Positions 17,588-29,672 of a stretch of DNA of 64,000 nucleotides are shown piece by piece. The translations under genes and the position numbers were made by a program. This stretch comes from Pseudidiomarina donghaiensis (GTDB lineage: Bacteria; Pseudomonadota; Gammaproteobacteria; Enterobacterales; Alteromonadaceae): assembly GCF_900116895.1 (NCBI RefSeq), contig NZ_FPCF01000008.1, positions 1-64,000 on the forward strand, in the 5' to 3' direction. Position 1 is the first letter of the stretch; each line of letters begins with the position of its first letter. Under the pieces are notes generated by a model. That model was not told where the DNA came from and ran no database searches. It saw only the letters and a list, made by a program, of their open reading frames with translations.

Positions 17588-19012
17588 AGATTTCTGCGCC
17601 ATAAGTTGCTCAATACGAGCCTGCAAGCGACGTTTTTCAATCTCGATACCCGTTTGCTTGTGGGCTTTATGTAAATGCTCAATAGCCTGGTCAAAAGCGC
17701 CATATAAAGCTGCCGACTCAGCCATAACGCCATGCATGGTGCTCATATCACCACTTAATCGATACGCTTTGGCTAATAGGTCAAGTGCCAATATGTGGTC
17801 GTTTTCGCGCTGCAAATAATCACGCAACAACGAAATGGCTAGGCTATATTGTTTCGCTTCAATAGCTACATTGGCAAAATTAATCGTAATGGTTTGCTCA
17901 TTGGGTTGGCGTATATAGGCTTTCTCAAGCAACGCAAGAGCTTCCTCGTAACGCTGACTTGCCAACAAAATGTCACTTTGAACATCAAGGTAGAACGTGT
18001 TGTAAGGTTGCGCAGTTATTAATGGCTTAAGTAGCTGCTCGGCTTCAGCATGGCGTTGATTATCCAACATGAATATGGCCAACCCGTAGCGAGCAGCGCG
18101 TACGCGCTCAGTCGGCAAGTTAGGGTCGCTCATTTCTTGTCGCAACGTGCTTTCGGTAAGCGTTTGGGTATAACGTGCTTGCACGCGGTACTTGGCCAGT
18201 AAGAAAGTGCTTTCGTCGCGCGGCGCAATACGCGGCAATAGCGCTGTACGTGCGCGCATTTCCGACAGCCGGCTTTCGCTATATGGGTGGGTTAACAAAA
18301 ATTCCGGAGGCCGCGACATATAACGAAATTTTTCGGTTAACCGACTAAAAAAGTCAACTGCGCCTTGCGGGTCAAATCCAGCGCGTCTTAATATATCAAA
18401 ACCAACTCGGTCGGCTTCTTGTTCAAATTGCCGGGTATAGTTAATTTGCATTTGCTGGCCGCCAGCAATGGTTCCGCTTAGTGCGGCCATACCAAGTTGC
18501 GGGTTAATCACTGATAATATGATCGAGCCTAATACCGCAGCCATCATGGTTGGTGAGTTATTCGACACCCGCTCCATGTTACGGACAATATGCCGCTGTG
18601 AAACGTGAGCCACTTCATGCGCAAGTACAGATGCAAACTCTGACTCGGTTCTCGCTTCAGTGATTAAGCCGGTGTGCATGCCGACATAGCCGCCAAAAAA
18701 CGCGAATGCGTTGATATCTTTCTGATTAATCCAGAAAAACGTAAAAGGAAATTTAACACCTTCAGCTTCACGCACAATACGCGAACCAATATCTTGAATG
18801 TATTCGTCTAAAACTGGGTCGTGCACCATGGGCGCCATGGCCCGTAATTGGCGCATATACATGTCGCCAAAAATTTGTTCGCGCTCGATGGTCATCACCG
18901 AAGCGCCCGCAGTACCAATTTCTGGTAAGCGTTCCTGTGCCAATGAGGTTGCTGAGTAGCTTACGCCAATGGCTAAGCCGAGAGCTGAAATTGTTGAAAG
19001 TAACTGCTTCAT
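17552..19012 (-). CDS. bepA: Outer-membrane assembly metalloprotease BepA
   Basis: 486 residues from the chosen ATG, which begins a signal peptide (MKQLLSTISALGLAIG...SLAQ); a frame opening eight codons earlier has no signal start. M48 peptidase with zinc motif HEVAHVSQRH and downstream EQEADRVGFDILRRAGFD, then a TPR-rich C-terminal half. BepA assists LptD maturation and degrades stalled outer-membrane proteins at the BAM complex. bamC lies about 3 kb away. Converges with the TlpA-like gene with a 36-base coding overlap. Confidence 0.93.
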   Translation of the reverse strand: MKQLLSTISALGLAIGVSYSATSLAQERLPEIGTAGASVMTIEREQIFGDMYMRQLRAMAPMVHDPVLDEYIQDIGSRIVREAEGVKFPFTFFWINQKDINAFAFFGGYVGMHTGLITEARTESEFASVLAHEVAHVSQRHIVRNMERVSNNSPTMMAAVLGSIILSVINPQLGMAALSGTIAGGQQMQINYTRQFEQEADRVGFDILRRAGFDPQGAVDFFSRLTEKFRYMSRPPEFLLTHPYSESRLSEMRARTALLPRIAPRDESTFLLAKYRVQARYTQTLTESTLRQEMSDPNLPTERVRAARYGLAIFMLDNQRHAEAEQLLKPLITAQPYNTFYLDVQSDILLASQRYEEALALLEKAYIRQPNEQTITINFANVAIEAKQYSLAISLLRDYLQRENDHILALDLLAKAYRLSGDMSTMHGVMAESAALYGAFDQAIEHLHKAHKQTGIEIEKRRLQARIEQLMAQKSLLESISSGSRG

Positions 19013-19170
19013 TATTTGCGCCTGATAAACCTGCAATGTTCGAGTATAAATTTGTGAAAAGGTTCCTAATTTGCAGGCTCAATACTGTAACTTATACGTG
19101 TTCACAGCTATGATGTGGTATCTCGAGAAAGCATGCAACGCTTTTACTCAAACAATTGGAGTGGGTTTAC

Positions 19171-20247
19171 ATGTTTGATTACATGAAACAATGGTACAAC
19201 CGCAAGTTTTCAGATCCTGATGCAATTACGTTATTTTTGCTGCTACTGACTAGCTTCGCTCTAATTATTTTATTTAGCGATATTTTGGCACCACTGCTAG
19301 TGGCATTGGTATTAGCCTATCTGCTTGAATGGCCAGTGCAACGATTAACGGCAACCGGCTTACCGCGCTTAAGCGCCGTGTTAGTGGTTTACACTAGCTT
19401 TATTGCAGTTATTGTCGCGCTGATGCTGTTTTTAGTACCCGTAGTTTGGCAACAATCTGTGGCTTTAATAGGCGAACTTCCGCAAATGTTTTCGCAATTT
19501 AAAGTGCTGTTAAACCGCCTACCTGAATTGTTTCCTGAATATATTACGCAAGCCAATATTAACGACTTTATTGAAACCACGACCAATCGGGCATTGCTGT
19601 TTGGTGAAACCTTGTTAAGCCAATCATTAAGCCGAATTATTGGCATTATGGCATTACTGATTTACTTGATTGTGGTGCCATTGTTGGTGTTCTTTATGCT
19701 GAAAGATAAACACCACTTACTGGACCATGTGAATAAAATCTTGCCACAAAACCGTCGTCTTATTGCTCAAGTTAGTGACGAAATGAACGTGCAGATCATG
19801 AACTATATTCGTGGCAAAGCCGTGGAAGTTGTGGTGGTTGGCGTGTTTACCTATATTTGTTTCGCGCTTTTTGACTTGCGCTATGCGGCTTTGTTGGCCG
19901 TGCTAGTCGGCTTTTCTGTGTTAATTCCGTATATCGGTGCAGCTGTGGTTACGCTACCAGTATTCTTGGTGGCGTTGTTCCAGTTTGGTTGGACCGGCAT
20001 GTTTGCTTGGGTCATGATTGTTTATTTGATTATTCAAGCGTTAGACGGGAACTTGCTGGTGCCGTTGTTGTTTTCCGAGGCGGTCAGTTTGAATCCTGTT
20101 TATATAATTGCTGCGGTGTTAGTGTTTGGTGGCTTGTGGGGCTTTTGGGGCGTATTTTTCGCCATTCCGTTGGCCAGTTTAGTGAAGGCCGTTATCACGG
20201 CGCTTTCATCAAAAGCTGAGCCAACGTCAGGCGAACAACAAACTTAA
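19171..20247 (+). CDS. perM: AI-2E family permease PerM
   Basis: 358 residues, about eight membrane helices, PerM/YdiK/TqsA superfamily. Typical features: the N-terminal hairpin of helices, a long middle segment, FFMLKDKHHLL, NYIRGKAVEVVVVGVFTY and IPYIGAAVVTLP. An upstream TTG at 19156 is in frame, but GGAG falls just after it, so the ATG at 19171 is the start. Role unclear despite the family name. Shares a four-base TTAA stop overlap with bcp. Confidence 0.88.
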   Translation: MFDYMKQWYNRKFSDPDAITLFLLLLTSFALIILFSDILAPLLVALVLAYLLEWPVQRLTATGLPRLSAVLVVYTSFIAVIVALMLFLVPVVWQQSVALIGELPQMFSQFKVLLNRLPELFPEYITQANINDFIETTTNRALLFGETLLSQSLSRIIGIMALLIYLIVVPLLVFFMLKDKHHLLDHVNKILPQNRRLIAQVSDEMNVQIMNYIRGKAVEVVVVGVFTYICFALFDLRYAALLAVLVGFSVLIPYIGAAVVTLPVFLVALFQFGWTGMFAWVMIVYLIIQALDGNLLVPLLFSEAVSLNPVYIIAAVLVFGGLWGFWGVFFAIPLASLVKAVITALSSKAEPTSGEQQT

Positions 20248-20714
20248 GCGTCAGCTAAGTGGTCTAAAACCACTTGGTGGTGGTCTTTGGTTTTGAACTT
20301 GTCGAATACATGGGCAATAGTACCGTCTTGGTTAACCAAGAAACTAATTCGGTGTAAACCGTCGTATTCGCGGCCCATGAATTTTTTCAAGCCCCATACT
20401 CCGAAGGCTTCAGCAACCTGGTGGTCAACATCACCGAGTAAGGTAAAGTTAAGTTGATCGCGTTCGGTAAATTTAGCCAAGCGCTTTGGCTCGTCAGTAC
20501 TAATGCCGACTACCTGTACTTGGTGTTGTTGTAATTGTTGCATATGGTCGCGCAGTTGTTGCGCTTGCACGGTGCAGCCGGGTGTCATGGCCTTCGGGTA
20601 GAAATAAACTAAAACGCGGCCTTGTGCGAGTAGGTCGCTGAGCGATACCGGCTCATTATTCGCATTCGGAAGGGTGAATTGAGGGGCTTTGTCACCTGCT
20701 TTTAAGGTATTCAT
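20244..20714 (-). CDS. bcp: Thioredoxin-dependent peroxiredoxin, Bcp/PrxQ family
   Basis: 156 residues. Peroxidatic site FYPKAMTPGCTVQAQQLRD near residue 45 and the HRISFLVNQDG segment match E. coli Bcp closely. The residue five after the peroxidatic cysteine, cysteine in E. coli Bcp (QACGLRD), is glutamine here (QAQQLRD), and the later VCEQFG cysteine is alanine, so it is a one-cysteine variant needing an external thiol. A longer frame opens at 20831; ATG at 20714 is the family start. Confidence 0.93.
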   Translation of the reverse strand: MNTLKAGDKAPQFTLPNANNEPVSLSDLLAQGRVLVYFYPKAMTPGCTVQAQQLRDHMQQLQQHQVQVVGISTDEPKRLAKFTERDQLNFTLLGDVDHQVAEAFGVWGLKKFMGREYDGLHRISFLVNQDGTIAHVFDKFKTKDHHQVVLDHLADA

Positions 20715-20859
20715 AGTTTCTCCAACTAGCCAGTGTAAAAGATTTGCCACAGGCTTTTTATCATAAAAGAAGCGTTGCGAACACGCAAAGAGCAGCGCAG
20801 CCTTGTTATTACAAGGCGGTAAAAGTACCATTGCGGTAGCACAAATTATTGGGGGCAGT

Positions 20860-21735
20860 ATGTTAACAGGTAGTATTGTTGCGTTAGTGACGCCGTTTAC
20901 TCAACAGGGGAACGTGGACTATAACGCACTTGAAGCATTGGTGAACTGGCACTGTGAAGCGGGTACTGATGCGATTGTGGCCATGGGCACCACCGGTGAA
21001 TCAGCCACGATGAGTCATGATGAGCACATTTTAGTGGTATCGGCTGTGGCTGAACTTGCTGCTGGGCGTATTGATGTCATTGCGGGTAATGGTTCAAATG
21101 CTACAGCTGAAGCTGTGCATCTAACCGAGCGCATGGCAAACCTGCCTATTCAAGGCTTTTTAAACGTTAATCCTTACTATAACAAGCCATCGCAACGCGG
21201 CTTGTTGGCACATTATAAAGCCTGTGCAGAAGCGTCAGATTTACCTCAGTTGTTGTATAACGTACCTGGGCGAACTGCGGCCGATATTTTGCCTGAACAA
21301 GTTGCTGAATTAGCGCAAATTCCCAATATTGTTGGCATAAAAGAGGCCACCGGCGATGTATCTCGAGTTGCGCAATTAAAACAGTTATGCGGCAATGACT
21401 TTATTTTATTAAGTGGTGATGATGGCACCGGATGTGAGTTTATGTTGCAAGGTGGCCATGGTGTGATTAGTGTCACTGCGAATGTTATGCCGGCGCAAAT
21501 GAAAGCGATGGTGACTGCCGCAACCAATGGTGATGCCGCAACAGCGAAAGCCATTGACGCGCAGATGGCAGTTATTCATGAGGCTATGTTCGTACAGTCA
21601 AACCCGATACCAGTGAAGTGGGCGTTGTCACTTATGGGTAAACTTGAAGCGAATTATCGATTACCGATGACAGAGCCGGAACTTCTGCAACAACAACATA
21701 TCGAACAAGCATTAAAACAAGCAGAATTAATTTAA
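20860..21735 (+). CDS. dapA: 4-hydroxy-tetrahydrodipicolinate synthase
   Basis: 291 residues. Condenses pyruvate with aspartate semialdehyde in lysine and diaminopimelate synthesis. MGTTGESATMSHDEH, the catalytic tyrosine in LLYNVPGRTAAD and Schiff-base lysine in VGIKEATGD are all present. ATG at 20860 is preceded by GGGGGCAGT; the earlier in-frame start at 20803 is not supported. bamC follows 11 bases later, as in E. coli. Confidence 0.97.
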   Translation: MLTGSIVALVTPFTQQGNVDYNALEALVNWHCEAGTDAIVAMGTTGESATMSHDEHILVVSAVAELAAGRIDVIAGNGSNATAEAVHLTERMANLPIQGFLNVNPYYNKPSQRGLLAHYKACAEASDLPQLLYNVPGRTAADILPEQVAELAQIPNIVGIKEATGDVSRVAQLKQLCGNDFILLSGDDGTGCEFMLQGGHGVISVTANVMPAQMKAMVTAATNGDAATAKAIDAQMAVIHEAMFVQSNPIPVKWALSLMGKLEANYRLPMTEPELLQQQHIEQALKQAELI

Positions 21736-21746
21736 GCGGAGCAATA

Positions 21747-22817
21747 ATGAAAGCGAATTTATTTGTGTTGGCCGGTGTTGCAGCAGTGCTGGTCAGTGCC
21801 TGTGGCTTTACGCCAAAAGAGCAAGCGATGGGCGACTTTGACTATCTTGATGTAAAAAATGATGCGCAACTGAAGCCAGCGCCAGGTAAACAGCTACCGC
21901 CAAGCAGCCGCCGCTATGAAATACCGCAAGCTGCACATAATACCCCGCTTGGAGCAAACGTTGTGGTGTTAGCACCGAAACTAGTTTGGCCAGTGGCTGA
22001 CGGTAGCCGCGTCGAGGAAGACGAAACTCAAACGCGCATCTATTTCGATGAGCTAGATGGCATGAACGATGTAGAAAATTATGTCTGGCAAGGTCTACTG
22101 CAAGGTGCGGCGACTCGTGGCTGGACTATTGCTGAACAGCAAGATAAGCAACGTTTAGTTATTGATTGGTTGTCAGAGTCATTTGAATATGGCGAGGACG
22201 ATACCGAAGTGGTGATTCAGCGACAGTTTGAAATCAACCTCGACACTGCTGAACATGGTCGCACCACGGCATTGTTAAGCAAGGTCTTAGAACGCAATGT
22301 GAGCAGCAATGGTGTGCAAGTTGACGATGTTTATTTGACGCATCGTGACGAGGACGCAGCAGCACAAGTACTGAATACGCTGGTGAGCGAAATTGCAATT
22401 ACGCAAGCCCGCGGTGTTGCGAGCGTAACTGATGATGGCGCAGTGAATATTCAAGCAGGCTTTGATGAAGACGGCTTTGCCGCCATTATTGTGAGTGCGA
22501 GCTTTAATTTTACCTGGGCTGTTATGAACGAAGTACTGACCGAACTAGGCTTTGATGTTGATGATTACAACCAACAAACAGGCCGTTATTATGCTTCGTA
22601 TGATGCAGACAACAGTGGCAGTTCGCTCGCGTTTTGGCGTGACAACGATGGTGCTAAAGTCGCATTACCAAGCGGTGACTACGAAATTAAAGTAACGGGT
22701 AATCGGCAACGTACATCAATTACATTGTTCCGTGCTGGCGAAGCGATTTCACCTGAGCAGGTCAATGATATTTTTGCACCGTTTGCTGCTGAAATTCGCA
22801 ACCAAAGTAGCTTATAA
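21747..22817 (+). CDS. bamC: Outer membrane assembly lipoprotein BamC
   Basis: 356 residues. Lipoprotein signal with lipobox VSAC at residue 19, then the unstructured segment that contacts BamD, and two helix-grip domains. BamC is an accessory subunit of the BAM beta-barrel insertion complex. Order dapA-bamC-purC is as in E. coli; GGAGC precedes the start. Confidence 0.92.
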   Translation: MKANLFVLAGVAAVLVSACGFTPKEQAMGDFDYLDVKNDAQLKPAPGKQLPPSSRRYEIPQAAHNTPLGANVVVLAPKLVWPVADGSRVEEDETQTRIYFDELDGMNDVENYVWQGLLQGAATRGWTIAEQQDKQRLVIDWLSESFEYGEDDTEVVIQRQFEINLDTAEHGRTTALLSKVLERNVSSNGVQVDDVYLTHRDEDAAAQVLNTLVSEIAITQARGVASVTDDGAVNIQAGFDEDGFAAIIVSASFNFTWAVMNEVLTELGFDVDDYNQQTGRYYASYDADNSGSSLAFWRDNDGAKVALPSGDYEIKVTGNRQRTSITLFRAGEAISPEQVNDIFAPFAAEIRNQSSL

Positions 22818-22862
22818 TAGGCGCACTTTTAATCGCTAACTGTTTCGGAGATACAGCTGCTC

Positions 22863-23576
22863 ATGGAAAAACGTACTGAATTATATCGGGGTAAAGCCAA
22901 AACTGTGTTCACCACGGATAACCCTGAGCGGTTAATTCTGGAGTTTCGTAATGATACGTCAGCATTTGACGGTGAAAAAGTTGAGCAGCTAGATCGCAAA
23001 GGCATGGTGAATAATAAATTTAATAATTTTATTATGGCCAAGCTAGAAGCCGCTGGTATTCCAACCCAGTTAGACACCGTGCTTAGCGACACTGAAACCT
23101 TGGTGAAAAAACTCGACATGATTCCAGTTGAGTGCGTAGTGCGTAATTACGCTGCAGGCTCATTGGTGCGTCGTTTAGGTGTTACCGAAGGGCAAGCTTT
23201 GAACCCACCGACGTTTGAACAGTTTCTTAAAAACGACGCGCTGCATGACCCAATGATCAATGAGTCGCTGGCGGTAAGTTTTGGTTGGGCAACAGCTGAG
23301 CAGCTGGCGCGCATGAAAGAGCTAACCTTTCAGGTGAACGACGTATTGTCTGCGTTGTTTGACGATGCTGGTATGTTGCTCGTTGATTTTAAACTCGAGT
23401 TTGGTGTTGATGGCGACGGTAACATTGTATTGGGTGATGAATTTAGCCCAGATGGTTGCCGCCTGTGGGACAAAGAAACTCGCAAAAAACTAGACAAAGA
23501 TCGTTTCCGTCAAGGCTTAGGTGGTGTGGTGGAAGCATACGAAGAAGTTGCCGCACGCTTGGGCGTGCCGCTTTAG
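22863..23576 (+). CDS. purC: Phosphoribosylaminoimidazole-succinocarboxamide synthase
   Basis: 237 residues. Purine biosynthesis, joins CAIR and aspartate with ATP. Start [16 protein letters not shown], then [17 protein letters not shown] and [29 protein letters not shown] are diagnostic. Follows bamC by 45 bases; no PurR-like palindrome was noticed in that gap. Shares a TTAG stop overlap with the convergent DUF2897 gene. Confidence 0.97.
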   Translation: MEKRTELYRGKAKTVFTTDNPERLILEFRNDTSAFDGEKVEQLDRKGMVNNKFNNFIMAKLEAAGIPTQLDTVLSDTETLVKKLDMIPVECVVRNYAAGSLVRRLGVTEGQALNPPTFEQFLKNDALHDPMINESLAVSFGWATAEQLARMKELTFQVNDVLSALFDDAGMLLVDFKLEFGVDGDGNIVLGDEFSPDGCRLWDKETRKKLDKDRFRQGLGGVVEAYEEVAARLGVPL

Positions 23577-23736
23577 TCTTTATCCCAATCGTCTTTTTTC
23601 CAGTCGTCGTTGTCCCAGGCGTCTTGGTCATCAGAATGCCGTGGCTGTTTGTCTTTCAGCGACGGCATTTTCATATGTGCCGTATGACGTAACAGCATCA
23701 AATTCCCAATAATAATGCCTACCGCTACTAGTATCA

Positions 23737-23749
<13 letters not shown>
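23573..23749 (-). CDS. DUF2897 small membrane protein
   Basis: 58 residues from ATG at 23749: one N-terminal membrane helix ([20 protein letters not shown]) and a charged tail with DDW repeats ([13 protein letters not shown]). Fits the DUF2897 family seen beside dapE and M15 peptidase genes in marine gammaproteobacteria. Its start overlaps the end of the M15 peptidase gene by 13 bases. Function unknown. Confidence 0.75.
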
Positions 23750-25927
<2,178 letters not shown>

Positions 25928-25986
25928 TCGTGTCATACTCGTGTTGTTTTTAAAATGAAATGCCATTTTGGCAAAGCTGCTGTGAA

Positions 25987-26009
25987 TTCTCCACAATTTA
26001 TGTGGATAA
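25987..26009. promoter_or_regulatory. Inverted pair of DnaA boxes in the yffB-yfbV gap
   Basis: TTCTCCACA (25987-25995, one mismatch) and TGTGGATAA (26001-26009, perfect on the minus strand) face each other across five bases in the divergent gap between yffB and yfbV. Sequence match only; function is inference. Confidence 0.4.
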
Positions 26010-26031
26010 CTCTGTTAGTTAGCTGAATTGA

Positions 26032-26046
26032 AGTTGGTAACCAACT
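26032..26046. promoter_or_regulatory. Perfect 7-1-7 palindrome upstream of yfbV
   Basis: AGTTGGT-A-ACCAACT, 50 bases before the yfbV start. It could be an operator; I cannot name the regulator. Confidence 0.3.
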
Positions 26047-26096
26047 GTATTTAAAGGTTATTTTGTGCTGATTGATAAACGTACAAAAAGGTACAT

Positions 26097-26504
26097 ATGA
26101 GCATTTTTAAAACATTAAAAACCGGCCAAGACTATGCACGCATCTGGCCTCGTCATGCTGTTGTTGCTGCCATGACAGAAACGCGAGTGACACCGGCCGT
26201 GGCATTTGCCGCTAAGTGGATGCCAGCGCTGGCGGTTATAAATCTTGCTGTACAATGGCAGTGGCAGGGCGAGCAGCTATTGCCGCAAGCATTAGTAACC
26301 TCATTGTTTTTGCTTTCGATGCCATTTCAAGGGTGGTTTTGGTTAGGGCGTCGAGCGAATAGTCAGTTAACACCGCGCCTGCACAAATGGTACCAAGATC
26401 TCGCACATAAATTAGGCGTGCAAGCTGAACGCAAGCCCACCTACATGCACTTAGCCAAAATACTTCGCAAAGCCTTGCATGAGCTGCCGCCAGAAGAGCA
26501 TTAA
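26097..26504 (+). CDS. yfbV: YfbV family membrane protein (DUF412)
   Basis: 135 residues. Conserved N-terminus FKTLKTGQDYARIWP, two membrane helices (about 41-58 and 66-84), FWLGRRANSQL, and a C-terminal helical tail. In E. coli YfbV influences insulation of the Ter macrodomain of the chromosome. Converges with xthA with a 22-base gap. Confidence 0.9.
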   Translation: MSIFKTLKTGQDYARIWPRHAVVAAMTETRVTPAVAFAAKWMPALAVINLAVQWQWQGEQLLPQALVTSLFLLSMPFQGWFWLGRRANSQLTPRLHKWYQDLAHKLGVQAERKPTYMHLAKILRKALHELPPEEH

Positions 26505-26526
26505 GCTGGCGACAGCTCACCGCATA

Positions 26527-27336
26527 TTACGCTGAGAACACACTCCAAATAGGCGCGTGATCAGACGGCTTTTCAATGCCGCGTAATTCATAATCAATAC
26601 CGCTTTCGGTACATTGTGCGGCAAGTTTTTCAGTGGCTAGAATAAGGTCAATACGCAGCCCCCGGTTATCATCAAAACCACGTGAGCGGTAATCAAACCA
26701 GCTGAATTGATCAGTAACCTCGGGGTGCTGCTGGCGATAAGTGTCAACTAAGCCCCAATCGAGAAGGGTGTTCAGCCAGGCGCGCTCTTCTGGCAAGAAA
26801 CTACATTTACCGGTGCGCAGCCAACGTTTGGCGTTATCGTCGCCAATGCCAATGTCGCAGTCTTGATGTGAAATGTTCACGTCGCCCATCACTACAACTG
26901 GTTGCTCTGGCGTCAGTTCGCTTTGCAAGTAAGCCATTAAATCAGCGTAAAATTTTTCTTTCGCTGGAAACTTAAGCGGGTGGTCACGGCTTTCACCTTG
27001 AGGAAAATAACCATTTAATACCCGTACGCGTTCGCCACTGTCGGTCACATAGTCACCCATGATCATGCGGCGTTGCGCCTCTTCGTCATCGGTAGGGAAG
27101 CCAAACATAGGGTTCTCTAACGGCTTTTTACTTAATAACGCAACGCCATAATGGCCTTTCTGGCCATGAAAAATAACATGGTAGCCCATCGCTTCCACGG
27201 CTTCTTGAGGAAACTGTTCGTCATGCACTTTGGTTTCTTGTAAACCAATCACATCGGGTTGGTGTTTGGCAATTAATGCTTCAAGCTGGTGTAAACGCGC
27301 ACGAATACCATTGATATTAAAAGAGATAACTTTCAT
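26527..27336 (-). CDS. xthA: Exodeoxyribonuclease III
   Basis: 269 residues. AP endonuclease and 3' exonuclease of base-excision repair. N-terminal [10 protein letters not shown], catalytic GLQETKVHD, metal and base-site GDVNISHQD, and the terminal SDHAPIW histidine motif are intact. Confidence 0.95.
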   Translation of the reverse strand: MKVISFNINGIRARLHQLEALIAKHQPDVIGLQETKVHDEQFPQEAVEAMGYHVIFHGQKGHYGVALLSKKPLENPMFGFPTDDEEAQRRMIMGDYVTDSGERVRVLNGYFPQGESRDHPLKFPAKEKFYADLMAYLQSELTPEQPVVVMGDVNISHQDCDIGIGDDNAKRWLRTGKCSFLPEERAWLNTLLDWGLVDTYRQQHPEVTDQFSWFDYRSRGFDDNRGLRIDLILATEKLAAQCTESGIDYELRGIEKPSDHAPIWSVFSA

Positions 27337-27497
27337 TTATAGTCTCTGTTTGTTCATTGATTCATCTTGAACGCAAAGCATATCAGATTGGTGCAATCGA
27401 GGCGACAGCGGCTGTGCCTGCAGCGCTTTTCGGATATACTCGAGTTCATAATAAATTGCAGGGCAATTGGATCAACGAAGTAAGGGATGAAAGCCGT

Positions 27498-28565
27498 ATG
27501 ACCACCGATTGGTTAACTCTAAAAGCAGGGCGTGACGCTTGGCTGCAGGTTCAAGAACAAGGCCTAAAGGCCGATGATATTGGCTTATTACTAGGCGCCT
27601 CGGGTGGTCCGAAGTGGTTTGTGTTGCAAGGGCTTGATAAGTATTTGTTCGGTGAGTTTTTCAGTCAGCGTACGCGCCCACTGGATATGTTAGGTACCTC
27701 GGCTGGGGCCTGGCGCTTTGCTAGCCTAGGTCAAGCCGACCCGATTGCTGCTAGTGACTTATTTTGTCGGCTATATCGCACCCAAACCTACAGCCCAAAA
27801 CCAGATGTTCGTGAAATTACTGACGAAGCGATTAAGCTGCTGCACGAATATATTCCCGATGACGTGGTGCCGCAGATATTGCAGCAGGACAAATTTCGCC
27901 ACCATTGGATAGTCACCCGTTGTCGTGGCTTAACGGCGCATAATGGTAAACGGCAAATGGCAGGTTTGCTTGGCTCTGCTGCGGCCAACGCGGTGAACCG
28001 CCGGTTGCTTGGCAAGTTTTATGACCGCGTGATATTTCATCATCCACAGTCAGATGTGCGTTTTGCACAAGGCTGGCAAGATATCCCGACGTCGCTTGCG
28101 CCATTGCGTGACGACAATTTTAAGTCTGCGCTGTTGGCAACTGGCTCGATTCCCATGGTGCTTGAAGGCGTGCGCGATATTCCTGGTGCGCCACCTGGCA
28201 TGTACCGCGATGGCGGCATTACCGATTACCATTTTGATTTAGACTTCAGCCAAGTGGATGGCTTGGTGTTGTACCCGCATTTTTATCACCAAGTGGTACC
28301 GGGGTGGTTTGACAAAAGCCTTAAATGGCGACGTACCAAAGGGGCGCAATGGCCGAATGTGATCTTTATGTCGCCATCGCCCGAATTTATAGCGTCGTTA
28401 CCCTATGGAAAAATTCCAGACCGTACTGATTTTGCCAAGCTTTCAGTTGAAGATCGCTTCAAGTATTGGCAACAAGCCGTTGATCAAGGTCAACGTATGG
28501 CTGATCAACTACGCGAATGGATTACCAGCGGTGAAATTAAACGTAAAATTCAATTGTGGACCTAA
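27498..28565 (+). CDS. Patatin-like phospholipase family protein
   Basis: 355 residues from ATG at 27498 (a TTG frame opens at 27357, but GGGAT precedes the ATG and homology begins after it). Glycine-rich oxyanion motif GASGGPKW, nucleophile motif GTSAG and the DGG catalytic aspartate in MYRDGGITDYHFD make a Ser-Asp dyad lipase. No signal peptide, so cytoplasmic or membrane-associated. Substrate unknown. Divergent from xthA, 15 bases before hemH. Confidence 0.83.
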   Translation: MTTDWLTLKAGRDAWLQVQEQGLKADDIGLLLGASGGPKWFVLQGLDKYLFGEFFSQRTRPLDMLGTSAGAWRFASLGQADPIAASDLFCRLYRTQTYSPKPDVREITDEAIKLLHEYIPDDVVPQILQQDKFRHHWIVTRCRGLTAHNGKRQMAGLLGSAAANAVNRRLLGKFYDRVIFHHPQSDVRFAQGWQDIPTSLAPLRDDNFKSALLATGSIPMVLEGVRDIPGAPPGMYRDGGITDYHFDLDFSQVDGLVLYPHFYHQVVPGWFDKSLKWRRTKGAQWPNVIFMSPSPEFIASLPYGKIPDRTDFAKLSVEDRFKYWQQAVDQGQRMADQLREWITSGEIKRKIQLWT

Positions 28566-28580
28566 CACGGAGTTGTTGTT

Positions 28581-29672
28581 ATGCGCTTTACTGGTAGCCC
28601 GAAATTTACTCACCAACAAACCGACCGAATTGGGGTGTTGATTACCAACTTAGGTACCCCTGATGCGCCGACAACACCTGCGTTGCGCCGCTATTTGCGC
28701 GAGTTTTTGTCTGATCCGCGAGTGGTGGAAGTGCCTCGTGCTCTGTGGTGGTTGATTCTTAACGGCATTATTTTGAGAATTCGGCCGCGACGGTCGGCTG
28801 CGGCTTATAAAACCGTGTGGACCGAGCGCGGCTCGCCGTTGCTGTTCCACACCCACGACCAGCAACAAGCATTGCAAGCCAAGTTGGCAGAACGCTATGG
28901 CGACGATGTCGTCGTTAAGTTCGCAATGCGCTACGGTAATCCATCGCTGGCCAGCGGCTTGCAAGAATTATTTGACGCAGGTGCACGCAAAATCGTGGTG
29001 TTGCCGTTGTACCCGCAATATTCGGCTGCGACCAGTGGTTCCACTTTTGATGCCGTGAGTGCTGACTTTACCAAACGTCGCTGGTTGCCAGACTTTCGTT
29101 TTGTCAGCCATTATCACGATCACCCAGCCTACATTGCTGCGGTTGCGAGTAGTATTAAGCGCTTTTGGGAAACCCACGGCAAACCGCAAAAATTAGTGTT
29201 GTCGTATCACGGCGTTCCCCTGAAATACCTGCACAAAGGTGACCCATACCATTGTGAGTGCCACAAAACGTCGCGCTTGATCGCCGAGCAACTAGGGCTT
29301 GAAAAACACGAATATGTCACCACCTTTCAGTCACGTTTTGGTCGCGAAGAATGGCTGCAGCCTTATACCGACTCAACACTTAAAGCGCTTCCTGGGCAGG
29401 GCATTAAGAATATTCAGGTGGTGTGCCCCGGTTTTAGTGCCGACTGCTTGGAAACCATTGAAGAAATTGGCGAAGAAAACCGCGAATACTTTATGGAAGC
29501 CGGTGGAACCGACTATGCTTATATTCCAGCGCTGAATGCAGAGCCGATGCATATTGATGCGCTAGCACAGATTGTCCAAGACAACCTGCATGGATGGGTG
29601 CTAGAACATGATGAGCCGCAGCGTGCCGAACGTGCTAAGGAATTGGAGGTGAAGCATGAACAAAAAAGCTGA
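28581..29672 (+). CDS. hemH: Ferrochelatase
   Basis: 363 residues. Inserts Fe(II) into protoporphyrin IX. N-terminal GVLITNLGTPDAPTT, catalytic histidine in LSYHGVPLKYLHKGDPYHCECHKTS, and glutamate in PGFSADCLETIEEI. The cysteine-containing GDPYHCEC segment is typical of the gammaproteobacterial group. Overlaps the next small gene by 17 bases. Confidence 0.96.
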   Translation: MRFTGSPKFTHQQTDRIGVLITNLGTPDAPTTPALRRYLREFLSDPRVVEVPRALWWLILNGIILRIRPRRSAAAYKTVWTERGSPLLFHTHDQQQALQAKLAERYGDDVVVKFAMRYGNPSLASGLQELFDAGARKIVVLPLYPQYSAATSGSTFDAVSADFTKRRWLPDFRFVSHYHDHPAYIAAVASSIKRFWETHGKPQKLVLSYHGVPLKYLHKGDPYHCECHKTSRLIAEQLGLEKHEYVTTFQSRFGREEWLQPYTDSTLKALPGQGIKNIQVVCPGFSADCLETIEEIGEENREYFMEAGGTDYAYIPALNAEPMHIDALAQIVQDNLHGWVLEHDEPQRAERAKELEVKHEQKS

